Origin: a bacterium | GTDB taxonomy: Bacteria; Bacillota; Clostridia; Lachnospirales; Lachnospiraceae | Assembly: GCA_028724545.1 (NCBI GenBank) | Contig: JAQYCU010000031.1 | Location: 1-58,584, forward strand | Reading direction: 5' to 3' | DNA length: 58,584 nucleotides | Shown: positions 17,826 to 26,131 of the stretch, in pieces | Layout: every line of letters starts with the position of its first letter | Position numbering within the stretch: position 1 is the stretch's first letter | Notes under the pieces: model-generated | What the model saw: only the letters and a program-made list of their open reading frames with translations | Told to the model about the DNA's origin: nothing | Database searches by the model: none | Position numbers and translations under genes: made by a program

Positions 17826-20045
17826 TTAACGGTAAGAATCCTGATTTGTTTTCAGAATTCTTTTATTTTGGTAAATGTCAAGGATTCCTTTTTTCTTACG
17901 AAAAACTGTTTTTGTGCCGGAGAAAACGGTCAGAGAAGTTTTCAGTAATTTTCCGTTGCTGTTGTAAAAGGCAAGTATTGTATTAGGGTAAGAAGTGCTG
18001 GTACGAACACTATTTTGCGTTATGGCATTACTGCTGTAATATGAAATGTCAAGCGTCTGTGGTATAAAGTCAGATGGTGCAGTTAATACAGCAGAGGATG
18101 ACGAATTAGCAGAAGCTATGGATGCAGAATTGGTCGAGGCAGAATTGGTTGATGCAGAGTTTGTTGAGGCTGCTGTATAAGAGGATGAATTAGCAGGTTT
18201 ACAGCAAATTTGGGCAGAGGGTGCTTCTGACAAGGTATTTTCTGCATTCTGCGATAATATGAGTTTTTGTGTATTCAGGACAGAATAGGTTTCGCCTACC
18301 ATTGTGTCGGAAATGGGACACAGTAAATACTTTCCGTCTTTTAGTAGTGATGAAATAACCAGATTGGCTGTTGGCAGACGATAGGAAGAAAACAGAAAAG
18401 GGGTACTGGAAAAAGAACCGACTAAAAAGTATCTGCTGTCCCAAATCTGGTACAGGTTAAAAGAGGCTGTAGCAGAAGAATTTGCAGCCATATTATTGGA
18501 CATATTAACGGAATTGCCAAAAACCAAAATTCGTGAATAGTATGGTTTTTCTAAAGAAATAAGCAATGGCAAAATCCTACCATTTCTTACCTGTAAAGAA
18601 GATACGGAGGAAATACCTGTCACAGTATTCTGGCTGTCATTAGCACGCAGCTGTACATAATAATTTCCATCGGGCAGAGATAAGCTGGAAAGCAAAGGAA
18701 GAGAAATTGTATTTTCTGCAATGGCAAGCGATTTTTTAGCATATGTTTTTTGGTAAAAAGGAACGGCATCCTCTTTGCAAAACAAGGATACGGTAAGTGT
18801 CTGGCAGGAATCGATATCAATATTATGGTTATAGTCAATGTAAAGTGAATTTGTTTTTGTTACGGGAAGCTCTTTTAATTGCATATGAAGCAAAACGTGG
18901 TTTGTATAAAAAGGGGCAAAAGAAAAAATCATCTTTTTTGTTTCATAACTTTTTGCTGTGTTTTTTTGCGTAGCATTTTTTGTAAAATAGATAAGGTAAG
19001 TTTCGTCCTGACGGAGTGGCTTTGCTAACTGCTTCCGATTCCAAAGACTGGTCTGATAAGTGCGCAAATAGGAAAACTGTGTGTCATTTTTCCATACAAT
19101 TTTTGTGTAAGGAGTCAGAATGGCATTTTTTGCAGAGCCAAGCGATAATCTTCCGGAAGAATCCGTTTTTCCGGAGAAAACAATATTTCCTTTTTTGAGT
19201 GTGTCAGTCTGCGAAGAACAGCCTGACAATTTTTGTGTATTTTTTCGCGCAGTTGCAGAAAAAATCTGAATGGTTGTATCTGACAGCGGCTGGTTATTAT
19301 AATCGGTCACTAGAAAATCCAGCAGGCAGGAAGAGTTTTTGGAGGATTTTAATATAATATTTTCGCAAACAATTCCCTTTGAAGAAAGGTTTAATGAAGT
19401 AATGGTATTTTTTTGAAAACCTTTTTTTGTGGCAGTCAGAGAAACCGGTTTACGGTTGCAGAACAGATGATAGTATCCGTTTTTGTTTGTTTTGCAGGTA
19501 AGGGTTTTAGAAGTTGTTTTTAATCTGACAGAGGCATTTGCAATCGGTTTTCCGTTGTAGTTGCATACGAATCCTGCAATTGTATTTTTTGTTAAGCGTT
19601 CGCTGTAACGGACTTTTCTTTTTCCGGCAAAAAGGGAAGACTGCAAATAGTAAATTCCATTTTTGGAAGTGTTTGCAGGACACAGAAGATGCTGCTTTGA
19701 GGCAGGTATTTTGTATAAAATATTTCGTCCGTTTTTGGAAAGTTTATAAAAAGAAGCAATTATTTTAAAGTTTTTCTTCTTTTTGGAAGAAAGGACAATT
19801 TTGCTTTTTGCAACTTCTTTTTTTAGCAGAATACGGCTGCTTTTTAATGTAATCGTAAAATTCCACGGATTGACAGTGGTTTCTGCTGTGATTCTGGCGT
19901 AGGGGAGGCGCGTGGATTCTTTGGCAGAGCAGGAAACAGGATTTCTAAAACAAAGCAGGGTAAAAAAGAAAATAATCGCAAGACAATAAAAAGGAAATAA
20001 AGTGTTATCGCTCGTTTTGTTTGCTTTCAGTAGTCTATTTATCAT
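17826..20045 (-). CDS. Large secreted or membrane-anchored protein with carboxypeptidase-regulatory-like domains
   Basis: A 739-residue surface protein of unknown function. A hydrophobic stretch at about residues 17-38 (FPFYCLAIIFFFTLLCF) is a signal peptide or anchor. At least two carboxypeptidase-regulatory-like beta-sandwich repeats are visible (around 155-215, NYNGKPIANASVRLKTTS, and 240-310, DYNNQPLSDTTIQIFSA). They belong to the class that often carries surface adhesins. A Ser/Asn/Ala stretch with STNSA repeats near 620-650 may be a flexible linker. The ATG follows AGGAGG and starts 9 bp after the kinase stop, so it is the last gene of a three-gene operon. No sortase or lipid anchor motif is seen. 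Confidence 0.7.
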   Translation of the reverse strand: MINRLLKANKTSDNTLFPFYCLAIIFFFTLLCFRNPVSCSAKESTRLPYARITAETTVNPWNFTITLKSSRILLKKEVAKSKIVLSSKKKKNFKIIASFYKLSKNGRNILYKIPASKQHLLCPANTSKNGIYYLQSSLFAGKRKVRYSERLTKNTIAGFVCNYNGKPIANASVRLKTTSKTLTCKTNKNGYYHLFCNRKPVSLTATKKGFQKNTITSLNLSSKGIVCENIILKSSKNSSCLLDFLVTDYNNQPLSDTTIQIFSATARKNTQKLSGCSSQTDTLKKGNIVFSGKTDSSGRLSLGSAKNAILTPYTKIVWKNDTQFSYLRTYQTSLWNRKQLAKPLRQDETYLIYFTKNATQKNTAKSYETKKMIFSFAPFYTNHVLLHMQLKELPVTKTNSLYIDYNHNIDIDSCQTLTVSLFCKEDAVPFYQKTYAKKSLAIAENTISLPLLSSLSLPDGNYYVQLRANDSQNTVTGISSVSSLQVRNGRILPLLISLEKPYYSRILVFGNSVNMSNNMAANSSATASFNLYQIWDSRYFLVGSFSSTPFLFSSYRLPTANLVISSLLKDGKYLLCPISDTMVGETYSVLNTQKLILSQNAENTLSEAPSAQICCKPANSSSYTAASTNSASTNSASTNSASIASANSSSSAVLTAPSDFIPQTLDISYYSSNAITQNSVRTSTSYPNTILAFYNSNGKLLKTSLTVFSGTKTVFRKKKGILDIYQNKRILKTNQDSYR
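17835..17868 (+). terminator. Terminator after pdp, inside the 3' end of the opposing gene
   Basis: AGAATCCTGA, a 7-nt loop, then TCAGAATTCT (one mismatch in 10 bp) followed by TTTATTTT. It overlaps the last codons of the convergent minus-strand gene. Confidence 0.65.
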
Positions 20046-20054
20046 AAATACCTC

Positions 20055-21722
20055 CTAATATAAAATGGTGCAAAGAGGAAGTTTTTTTTGCAAAAAGGAA
20101 ACCTCTTTTTTCGTAATGTTAGTATCTGTTATAACAAGATATTGCAATTTTTTCAGTGTAGACAGAGTGCGAATATTTTTAATATTTTTATTGCCGGATA
20201 TATCTAAAATGGACAGGGATGTAATTTTAGAAAGTTCGGTTATGTCGCAAAGTTTATTGTCTGACAAACTCAGAATTTTCAATTTTTTCAATTCTGACAG
20301 GCCAGACAGGGAGCAGATTTTATTGTTATCAAGGTATAACTCCTGCAAAGAAGTAAAACTTTCAAAAGTACTACTGTTGTTAAAAAGATTATGACTGGCA
20401 ATCACTATTTTGATTTCATTTGTAGCAGTGGTTACATGTAACGACGATAAATCGGATGATGATAAATCTGCATAAGATTTATTCGCAATATTCAAAGTGC
20501 AATCCAGAGTTCCCGACGGAGAAGGAACAGGAGAAGCCGTTATAGCGTTTTCCACTGGAGAGGACACAGGAGATTCTGTTACAGCACTTTCCACTGGAGA
20601 AGGTGTAGAAGATGCCGTCACAGTATTTTCCGACTGAGAGGGTGTAGGGGATTTTGTCACAGCATTTTCCACCGGAGAGGGCGCAGAAGATGCCGTAGTT
20701 TTCTCTAGTGCAGAACCTGTCGCAACTGATATTACATAATCCTGCTTTTTTGAAAAAGTATCTTCTTTTACTTTTGGTGCAACAACCTGGTAAAGAGAAA
20801 ACAAAAAAAGGCATCCGGCAAAAAGAAACAGCATACTTGCGAGTCCTTTTTCTTCTTTTTCGTGAGAAATCATTTCCAGCGTTGTATCGTTTAAGATATC
20901 AGCTATATCGCTTTTTGCTACACTGGCATCAGATAAAGCAATTTTGTACTCCCGGCAAAGACGTTCTTTGTCGCAGAGTGCAAAGGCTTCTGCTAAAGAA
21001 GCAAAAAAGGCTTCCGTCGAATAAAGTGGCTGTTTGGTTTTTGGCAGTTCATCTGTATGCACATTGTCTGCCACAAAAAATATTTTCTGAAAAATGTTAT
21101 CTGCCGGAGTAAAAGGACTTATATCTGCTAAGGAAATATTTTCAGGAAGATTTCCGTTGTGCAGCAGCATAAATAAAAGCAGTGAAATCTGATACAAATC
21201 CTGATAATACGCAGGCAGTGAAGATTTTCTTTGTTCCGGCAGCGAAAATGTAGTGCGTGACCGGGTACGGTAAACTTTCTTTTTGTAATAAAAGGAAAGC
21301 AAAAAATTCTTATCTGCGTAACACGAGGAGGAAAAGTCACCTAGATAAAAGTGATGATTTTTATCCAGATAAATATTTTGTGGTGTGATATCCAGATGAA
21401 GGATTCCGGCCTGATGCAGGGCAGAAACAGCCTGTCCAATATCTTCTGATAATTGTCTGATTTCAGCAAAAGAAAAATTTCGTGTGGATAACACCTGTCC
21501 TAATGTATCAAAATATGGCGTGATAAAATAAACATAAGAAGCATCACGAAATTCTTCTGCCGGCAGCAGCAGATGTTTGTTTTTGAAAGAAAAAATAGTT
21601 TGATAAAGTGATTTGCAAAAATACTTTTTGGAAAGTATTTTTAAGACATAGTATTCTCCAGTTTCAAGGGAAATCACTTTATACAGTACATTATGTTGAT
21701 TTGCAGTTATCATTCGCTGCAC
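20055..21722 (-). CDS. Receptor-like protein kinase: cytoplasmic kinase, one TM helix, Pro/Ser/Thr stalk, extracellular leucine-rich repeats
   Basis: 555 residues from GTG 21722. Hanks-type kinase (about 1-255): beta-3 Lys28 in YYVLKILSK, catalytic loop HLDITPQN (Asp111, Asn116), Asp129 in DFS instead of DFG, LPE for APE (Glu163), Asp175 in helix F. The Gly-rich loop is replaced by TANQHNVLYKV. One TM helix at 293-315, a stalk of 13-residue PSPVENAVT repeats (about 344-405), then SDS22-like LRRs (about 425-555, ELYLDNNKI, ILSLSDNKL). The start is uncertain: ATG 21713 follows GAGGTG, but the frame is open up to 21806 and its codons read KYEVQRMI, like a kinase N-lobe start. AGGAGGG (21807-21813) has only ATT 21800 at good spacing. 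Whether the kinase is active is unknown. Confidence 0.82.
   Translation of the reverse strand: MQRMITANQHNVLYKVISLETGEYYVLKILSKKYFCKSLYQTIFSFKNKHLLLPAEEFRDASYVYFITPYFDTLGQVLSTRNFSFAEIRQLSEDIGQAVSALHQAGILHLDITPQNIYLDKNHHFYLGDFSSSCYADKNFLLSFYYKKKVYRTRSRTTFSLPEQRKSSLPAYYQDLYQISLLLFMLLHNGNLPENISLADISPFTPADNIFQKIFFVADNVHTDELPKTKQPLYSTEAFFASLAEAFALCDKERLCREYKIALSDASVAKSDIADILNDTTLEMISHEKEEKGLASMLFLFAGCLFLFSLYQVVAPKVKEDTFSKKQDYVISVATGSALEKTTASSAPSPVENAVTKSPTPSQSENTVTASSTPSPVESAVTESPVSSPVENAITASPVPSPSGTLDCTLNIANKSYADLSSSDLSSLHVTTATNEIKIVIASHNLFNNSSTFESFTSLQELYLDNNKICSLSGLSELKKLKILSLSDNKLCDITELSKITSLSILDISGNKNIKNIRTLSTLKKLQYLVITDTNITKKEVSFLQKKLPLCTILY
20515..20700 (-). repeat. 39-bp repeats encoding the kinase stalk
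   Basis: The coding strand repeats a 13-residue unit about four times (SPVENAVTK-type, with PSPS/TPSP spacers), giving a Pro/Ser/Thr-rich extracellular stalk. Copies differ at several codons, so copy number may vary between strains. Confidence 0.75.
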
Positions 21723-21806
21723 CTCATATTTTTGCAGAATAGGAGCAGGAAACGAAAATGTTGCATTGTGATTAGAAAACCTGTTAAAAAAATCGAAAAT
21801 AAAAAT

Positions 21807-21813
21807 CCCTCCT
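21807..21813 (-). promoter_or_regulatory. Strong Shine-Dalgarno without a canonical start codon
   Basis: The mRNA reads AGGAGGG at 21813-21807. No ATG, GTG or TTG follows within 15 nt in any frame. An AUU at 21800-21798, in frame with the kinase, has a 7-nt spacing. This may be an AUU start, or a chance match just after the stop of the upstream gene (21816). Confidence 0.45.
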
Positions 21814-21815
21814 GT

Positions 21816-22580
21816 TTACATAACGCGAATCAGACAGGAACGATTGCAAAAAGAAGAAGACTTGCTTTTAAAATAAAGGATAGCCGTTCCCGGTGATACT
21901 GCTGTTATTTTGTTTTCTTTTATAGTAACTACATCTGTGTTGGTACTGATTATTTTAAAGTATTTTGAAACAGATGATTTTTTCGTGTTTGTCAGAGTGA
22001 CCATATGACTGCCATTTTGTTTCATATACAGAAAGTGAGGACAAACCACGGATATTGCATCTGGTGTGACAGACTGCTTTTTTTCAGAAGGAGAAGTGAC
22101 AGCTTTCTTACTTACTTTTTTTGATTTTCTCAGGCTGGAGTTGATTTTTTCTGCCGACAAGCGAATAGCCAGGGAAGAATGTGATATATTCGTGATTTTC
22201 AGAAAAATATACTTTCCTCTTTTCGGAACAAGTAACGTATCTGTCTGTTTGTTAGGCTGCTTCATTGAGGATACAGGAGAAATTCTTCTGCCGGTATCCG
22301 TAAAATATTTCCATACTGCTCCAGACATTTTTGTTGACTGGAGTTGAAAGGTCAGCTTCTTTTTGTAAGAAACGCAGTAATAATGTGATTCATTAGCCGG
22401 TATGCTGTCAGAATACGTTTTTGAGAGCGAAAGAAATTTCGCATTTGTTACCGTGTCATTACCAGAATGTTTTGAAGCATCTGAAACGGACTTGCACGGA
22501 CAAATCAAAAGCAGACTGCTCAATGACAAAAATAGTATGAAACATTTTATAAACAATCCTTTCAAAAATAACTCTTTCAT
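21816..22580 (-). CDS. Secreted or membrane-anchored protein with a C-terminal bacterial Ig-like domain
   Basis: 254 residues, unknown function. The N-terminal hydrophobic stretch (about 10-30, FIKCFILFLSLSSLLLIC) is a signal peptide or anchor. There is no proper lipobox because the -1 position is Ile. The middle has an all-beta look (SHYYCVSYKKKLTFQLQ, GKYIFLKITNI). The last 75 residues resemble a BIG2-type Ig domain (VVTIKENKITAVSPGTAILYF). ATG 22580 is preferred over the TTG just before it. First gene of the operon with the kinase, whose reading frame begins 16 to 94 bp after this stop. Confidence 0.68.
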   Translation of the reverse strand: MKELFLKGLFIKCFILFLSLSSLLLICPCKSVSDASKHSGNDTVTNAKFLSLSKTYSDSIPANESHYYCVSYKKKLTFQLQSTKMSGAVWKYFTDTGRRISPVSSMKQPNKQTDTLLVPKRGKYIFLKITNISHSSLAIRLSAEKINSSLRKSKKVSKKAVTSPSEKKQSVTPDAISVVCPHFLYMKQNGSHMVTLTNTKKSSVSKYFKIISTNTDVVTIKENKITAVSPGTAILYFKSKSSSFCNRSCLIRVM

Positions 22581-22709
22581 CAATAGTTCGTTCCTTTCAT
22601 CAATAATTTTTTCTTTTCGTCTTGTGTAAGTATTTTAGTTGTTTTCACAGGAAAATTCTATTGACAGAATACTTAAAATGATGAGAAATATTTTGTTACA
22701 TATGAATAG

Positions 22710-22742
22710 AAAAAGACAGATACCAAATTTTTGATATCTGCC
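22710..22742 (-). terminator. Terminator after the C39-like protein gene
   Basis: On the minus strand GGCAGATA pairs with TATCTGTC (one G-U), followed by TTTTTC. It separates the 839-residue protein gene from the downstream kinase operon. Confidence 0.6.
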
Positions 22743-22832
22743 TTTTTTATGGAAATTGTATAAAAATGCATCTGCTATTTTTACATAGCAGGAAAATGTC
22801 TGTTCTAAGTGCAGGCTCTATGCTAAAACACA

Positions 22833-25352
22833 CTAATTTGAAATATAACTTACAAATTTATATCCGGCATTTTTAAACATATGCTCTGCCGTGGTTAACG
22901 CAACGGTTCTCTTAGAACGGGTAGCCGGGTCCATCCAGCTGACGGTAGAAGAGGTGTATTCGGTAATCAGAACTGCGTGATTGTTGTCTAACATACCGAT
23001 AACCGGGCGTTCACTGCTGACAAAATAAAGGACTTCATCCAGTGTACATCCCGTCAGATTGACCGGACGCTCCAGATGCTTTTTCAACATAGAAAGGATA
23101 GATTTTCCTTTTAATTGCGAAGTGGTTGTCGTTACCTGTGCTGCCTGAAGCAACATATTCGTACAAGCCTTTATCGTAGAAGTGTTTCCTTCCGGATAAC
23201 TGATGTTTGACAGTTGCTTGCTCAAAAACTTACCACCACGCTCCCATACAATGTGGGAATCGCTATCCATAACAACACCCATTTGCTCATCAGCCAGCGT
23301 AATTGCTTTGGAAGCACTTGTTGTAGACTGGGTAATTCCTCCGTTGGCATAAATATAGTATGTTACGGATTTTGACAAATCCTCTTCTGTTAAATGCAAT
23401 GTTGTATTTTCGGTTACCATAACGCATTTTGTGGAAGTGACTTCCGGTTTATTTGCCAGAACAAAACCTGCCGGAAGTGACAGATATTTTTCTGTTAATG
23501 CCTGCTGGGTAACACGTGTTGTCAAATGAACAGAAGCTTTTACCGTATTTTTCTGGTTCATAATAGTGTCGTCCGTGGTGTCTTTAAATCTGCCATTTTG
23601 CTTTTTGACACGTTTTAAATGGATTACGTTATCATCGACACTGGCACTGGTAACATAATAGTTTTTGATTCGGTATTTTCGCAGAACGGTTCCCTTGCAA
23701 TCAGAAATAATCAACTGGTAAGCCGGCTTGATGACATCCCCGGTAGTGGATTCGTAAATATCTTTATTTCGCACAAATCCATATACAATATTGGAGTCAA
23801 TCGTTCCAAAAACAACGATATTTTGATTTGCAGGCGATTTCACCGTCAATTCTTTGGAAGTATCCAAATCCAGAATGGTAATGTTATCGGCATAACCGTC
23901 TTCATTCATATTGGACCAGACAAAACATTTTGCTGCTTCCAGCATAGAGAAATGATTTCTCGTTGCTTCTTCTGTCAGAATATCATAGCGTTTGGATGCG
24001 ATATTATACGCGTAAACCGTATCATTCAAAGAAAAATAGAAAATATTTTTCTTATTTACATAGGAGAATTTACCTAAATCCTCTTTTAATTTCTGGTAGG
24101 TGGTTGTCAGAGGAATGTAGACACGTTCTGTAATCTGGTTGTCCTCTGCACTGTAATCATAAAGCAGAATGCCTACACGGCCCTCATAATCGCCACAATT
24201 CATATAGCCATAAAGCATAAAACTGATATTGCCGTCATCATCTGTCTGCAGGATTTTTATATCGTGCTGGTCATAGTGGTCCCTGAGATAATCTTTGGAA
24301 TCCTGTGCAAATGAAAAGACAGATGTCAGTTTATTTTTTTCTAAATCATAATACCAGAGCGTTCCATTTCTGACGAAAGCCACTTTTTTGTTGGAATCGC
24401 TGGAACTGATATCCAAATCGGACTGATTGGTAATACCAATTTTAAATTCACTTTTCGTCAGAGAAATTAAATCCGGATTGAAAAATGCTTCCATAGTACG
24501 GTTAAATGCCAGAAGATAAATTCGGTTGGAAGAGTAACGTACCCGGTAAAATTCTTTGACATGGTAAATTTCTTTGCCGGAATCTGTTTTTGCCTGCACA
24601 AAATAATCCTGAAAGACGGAAGCCGTTTCGATATTAATTTCTTTAATGGTAGGAACTGCTTTCGTCAATTTCTTTGGATTCAATTTTTTCCAGGTAATCA
24701 GGTTACGGCTGGAATGAATATTTACATCGGCAAAAGTGGAATCATCTGACGTATTTGCTTCCAGATAGGGAGAAATATCAAATGATTTTTCTTTATTAAA
24801 AGTTGCCTGATGAAAAGAATTTACAAAATCCAGTTTCTCATCCAGAAAACAATCATTGTTATAATATTTTATTCTGGTATAGAAATGGATTTTTTTGCTG
24901 TAACTTGTTGTCAGTGTAATCTGCATACCATATTCCGTGCTGGTGTCCAGCCCCTGGCTGATTTTTATGACAGCAGTACGATAGCCGTCTTCTGTGTCAA
25001 AAGCCGTAAGTTCATTTGTTTCGAGTACCTTGTCATTTGCAATGTCACGCAATTCATATTTCAGCTTTTTGATTTTTGATTCATTCTGCTGAATTTTTAC
25101 AGTAAACTTCTTTGTCGTATCAAGTGGAGTAATGGATTCGCGAACGGAATCACTGTTCATTTCACTGCTGTAGCCGTGCAGGGTATTGATGGTATAATCA
25201 TTGACCTGCAGGTAGACAATAGGAAAGGTAGAATCCTGCAGGCTGGTAGCTGTTGTCTTGGTAACAGACAGTTCTGGAATATCCCGTCCAAAGAAGAAAA
25301 TGGATGCAATAAATAAAAATAGTAATCCGATAAATTTATATAAATGTTTCAA
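22833..25352 (-). CDS. Membrane-anchored extracellular protein with C-terminal C39-like cysteine peptidase domain
   Basis: 839 residues. A single N-terminal helix (about 4-22, FIGLLFLFIASIFFF) anchors a large extracytoplasmic part. Residues about 300-600 contain repeated strand units (KKVAFVRNGTLWYYDLEKN, KKNIFYFSLNDTVYAYNIA) that suggest a beta-propeller. The last 120 residues look like a papain-like C39 domain: candidate Cys in ACTNMLLQAA, His in NNHAVLITEY, Asp in WMDPATR. The usual Gln before the Cys is not in an obvious place, so peptidase activity is a guess. No transporter gene is adjacent. It is transcribed alone, upstream of the kinase operon. Confidence 0.65.
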   Translation of the reverse strand: MKHLYKFIGLLFLFIASIFFFGRDIPELSVTKTTATSLQDSTFPIVYLQVNDYTINTLHGYSSEMNSDSVRESITPLDTTKKFTVKIQQNESKIKKLKYELRDIANDKVLETNELTAFDTEDGYRTAVIKISQGLDTSTEYGMQITLTTSYSKKIHFYTRIKYYNNDCFLDEKLDFVNSFHQATFNKEKSFDISPYLEANTSDDSTFADVNIHSSRNLITWKKLNPKKLTKAVPTIKEINIETASVFQDYFVQAKTDSGKEIYHVKEFYRVRYSSNRIYLLAFNRTMEAFFNPDLISLTKSEFKIGITNQSDLDISSSDSNKKVAFVRNGTLWYYDLEKNKLTSVFSFAQDSKDYLRDHYDQHDIKILQTDDDGNISFMLYGYMNCGDYEGRVGILLYDYSAEDNQITERVYIPLTTTYQKLKEDLGKFSYVNKKNIFYFSLNDTVYAYNIASKRYDILTEEATRNHFSMLEAAKCFVWSNMNEDGYADNITILDLDTSKELTVKSPANQNIVVFGTIDSNIVYGFVRNKDIYESTTGDVIKPAYQLIISDCKGTVLRKYRIKNYYVTSASVDDNVIHLKRVKKQNGRFKDTTDDTIMNQKNTVKASVHLTTRVTQQALTEKYLSLPAGFVLANKPEVTSTKCVMVTENTTLHLTEEDLSKSVTYYIYANGGITQSTTSASKAITLADEQMGVVMDSDSHIVWERGGKFLSKQLSNISYPEGNTSTIKACTNMLLQAAQVTTTTSQLKGKSILSMLKKHLERPVNLTGCTLDEVLYFVSSERPVIGMLDNNHAVLITEYTSSTVSWMDPATRSKRTVALTTAEHMFKNAGYKFVSYISN

Positions 25353-25519
25353 TTTGTCCTCCTAAATAACATAAGTCAGTTTGTCACAGTATAAGTATAG
25401 TGTTTTTGGAACAAAAAGGCAACCGGCTTCATAGATTAGTTTATAGAGAAATAAAGAAAAAGTTTTCCTGAAAAGTTTTATCAGAAACGAAAAAAGGGAA
25501 ACAGAAAAGAGGTTCAGAT

Positions 25520-25894
25520 ATGAAAGAAACTTCGTATGAAAGAGGAAATTATATGACGTTTCCACTGGAACTGACGGAAGCAGAGGACAGAGAAATGATA
25601 ATGGAAAATAAATATCTGTATCCTGCCGAAGTGTTAGAAATTCAGGGATTTGTAGAAGAAGCCTGCGACAGAATGGAATATGATGGAAGTCTTATGTATG
25701 ATGAGTATCCGGATAAAGTATCGATTGAAAGAATGGCACGGAAAATCTGCCGGGAATGTAAATGTAATCATCAGGAAGAAATCAGTAACCGATGGATGCA
25801 GGCGCTGGTTCAGGTGATGTTGTGCAAAGAGATGTCTTACCGGCGAAGAAGGCACCATATGCACAAAAGAAATCTTGGCAGGCAGGGCGATTAG
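25520..25894 (+). CDS. Conserved hypothetical protein
   Basis: A 124-residue soluble protein with an acidic N-terminal two thirds (EVLEIQGFVEEACDRMEYDG, LMYDEYPDKVSIERMARKIC) and a basic end (YRRRRHHMHKR). I do not recognise a function. Two cysteines in CRECKC could bind metal. An AGAGG stands 7 bp before ATG 25520; a second ATG at 25553 with AGAGGA is also possible. It is transcribed away from the C39-like gene. Confidence 0.55.
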   Translation: MKETSYERGNYMTFPLELTEAEDREMIMENKYLYPAEVLEIQGFVEEACDRMEYDGSLMYDEYPDKVSIERMARKICRECKCNHQEEISNRWMQALVQVMLCKEMSYRRRRHHMHKRNLGRQGD

Positions 25895-25915
25895 CCAAAA
25901 GCAGATAACGGTTTC

Positions 25916-26053
25916 TTATTTCGATGGAAAAGAGGAATAATATGCAAATGCAGGGATAACATTTTCAGCAGAAAACCGGGTAAAAACGGCCTGAAAAAAA
26001 GTAACTCCCCAGCATAAAAAAGCAAGACATAACGTGATAAAAATTTTTTTCAT
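25916..26053 (-). CDS. Possible 45-residue secreted or membrane peptide
   Basis: Starts MKKIFITLCLAFLCWGVTFF, a good signal or anchor sequence, and follows AAAGGATG at fair spacing. It lies downstream of rsmI on the same strand. No family recognised; the call rests only on the start region and the signal-like sequence. Confidence 0.35.
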   Translation of the reverse strand: MKKIFITLCLAFLCWGVTFFQAVFTRFSAENVIPAFAYYSSFPSK

Positions 26054-26131
26054 GATGCTACACATCCTTTCATATAAATGATTTTGAAGTGTTATCATCA
26101 TTTTTTCCAAAAAAGGAAAAATTATTCGTTT

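Noticed and set aside
21710-21766. 18-codon frame whose stop overlaps the kinase ATG 21713 (ATGA)
   Set aside because: No Shine-Dalgarno at usable spacing before its ATG; noted as an alternative to the AUU-start idea but not called a gene.
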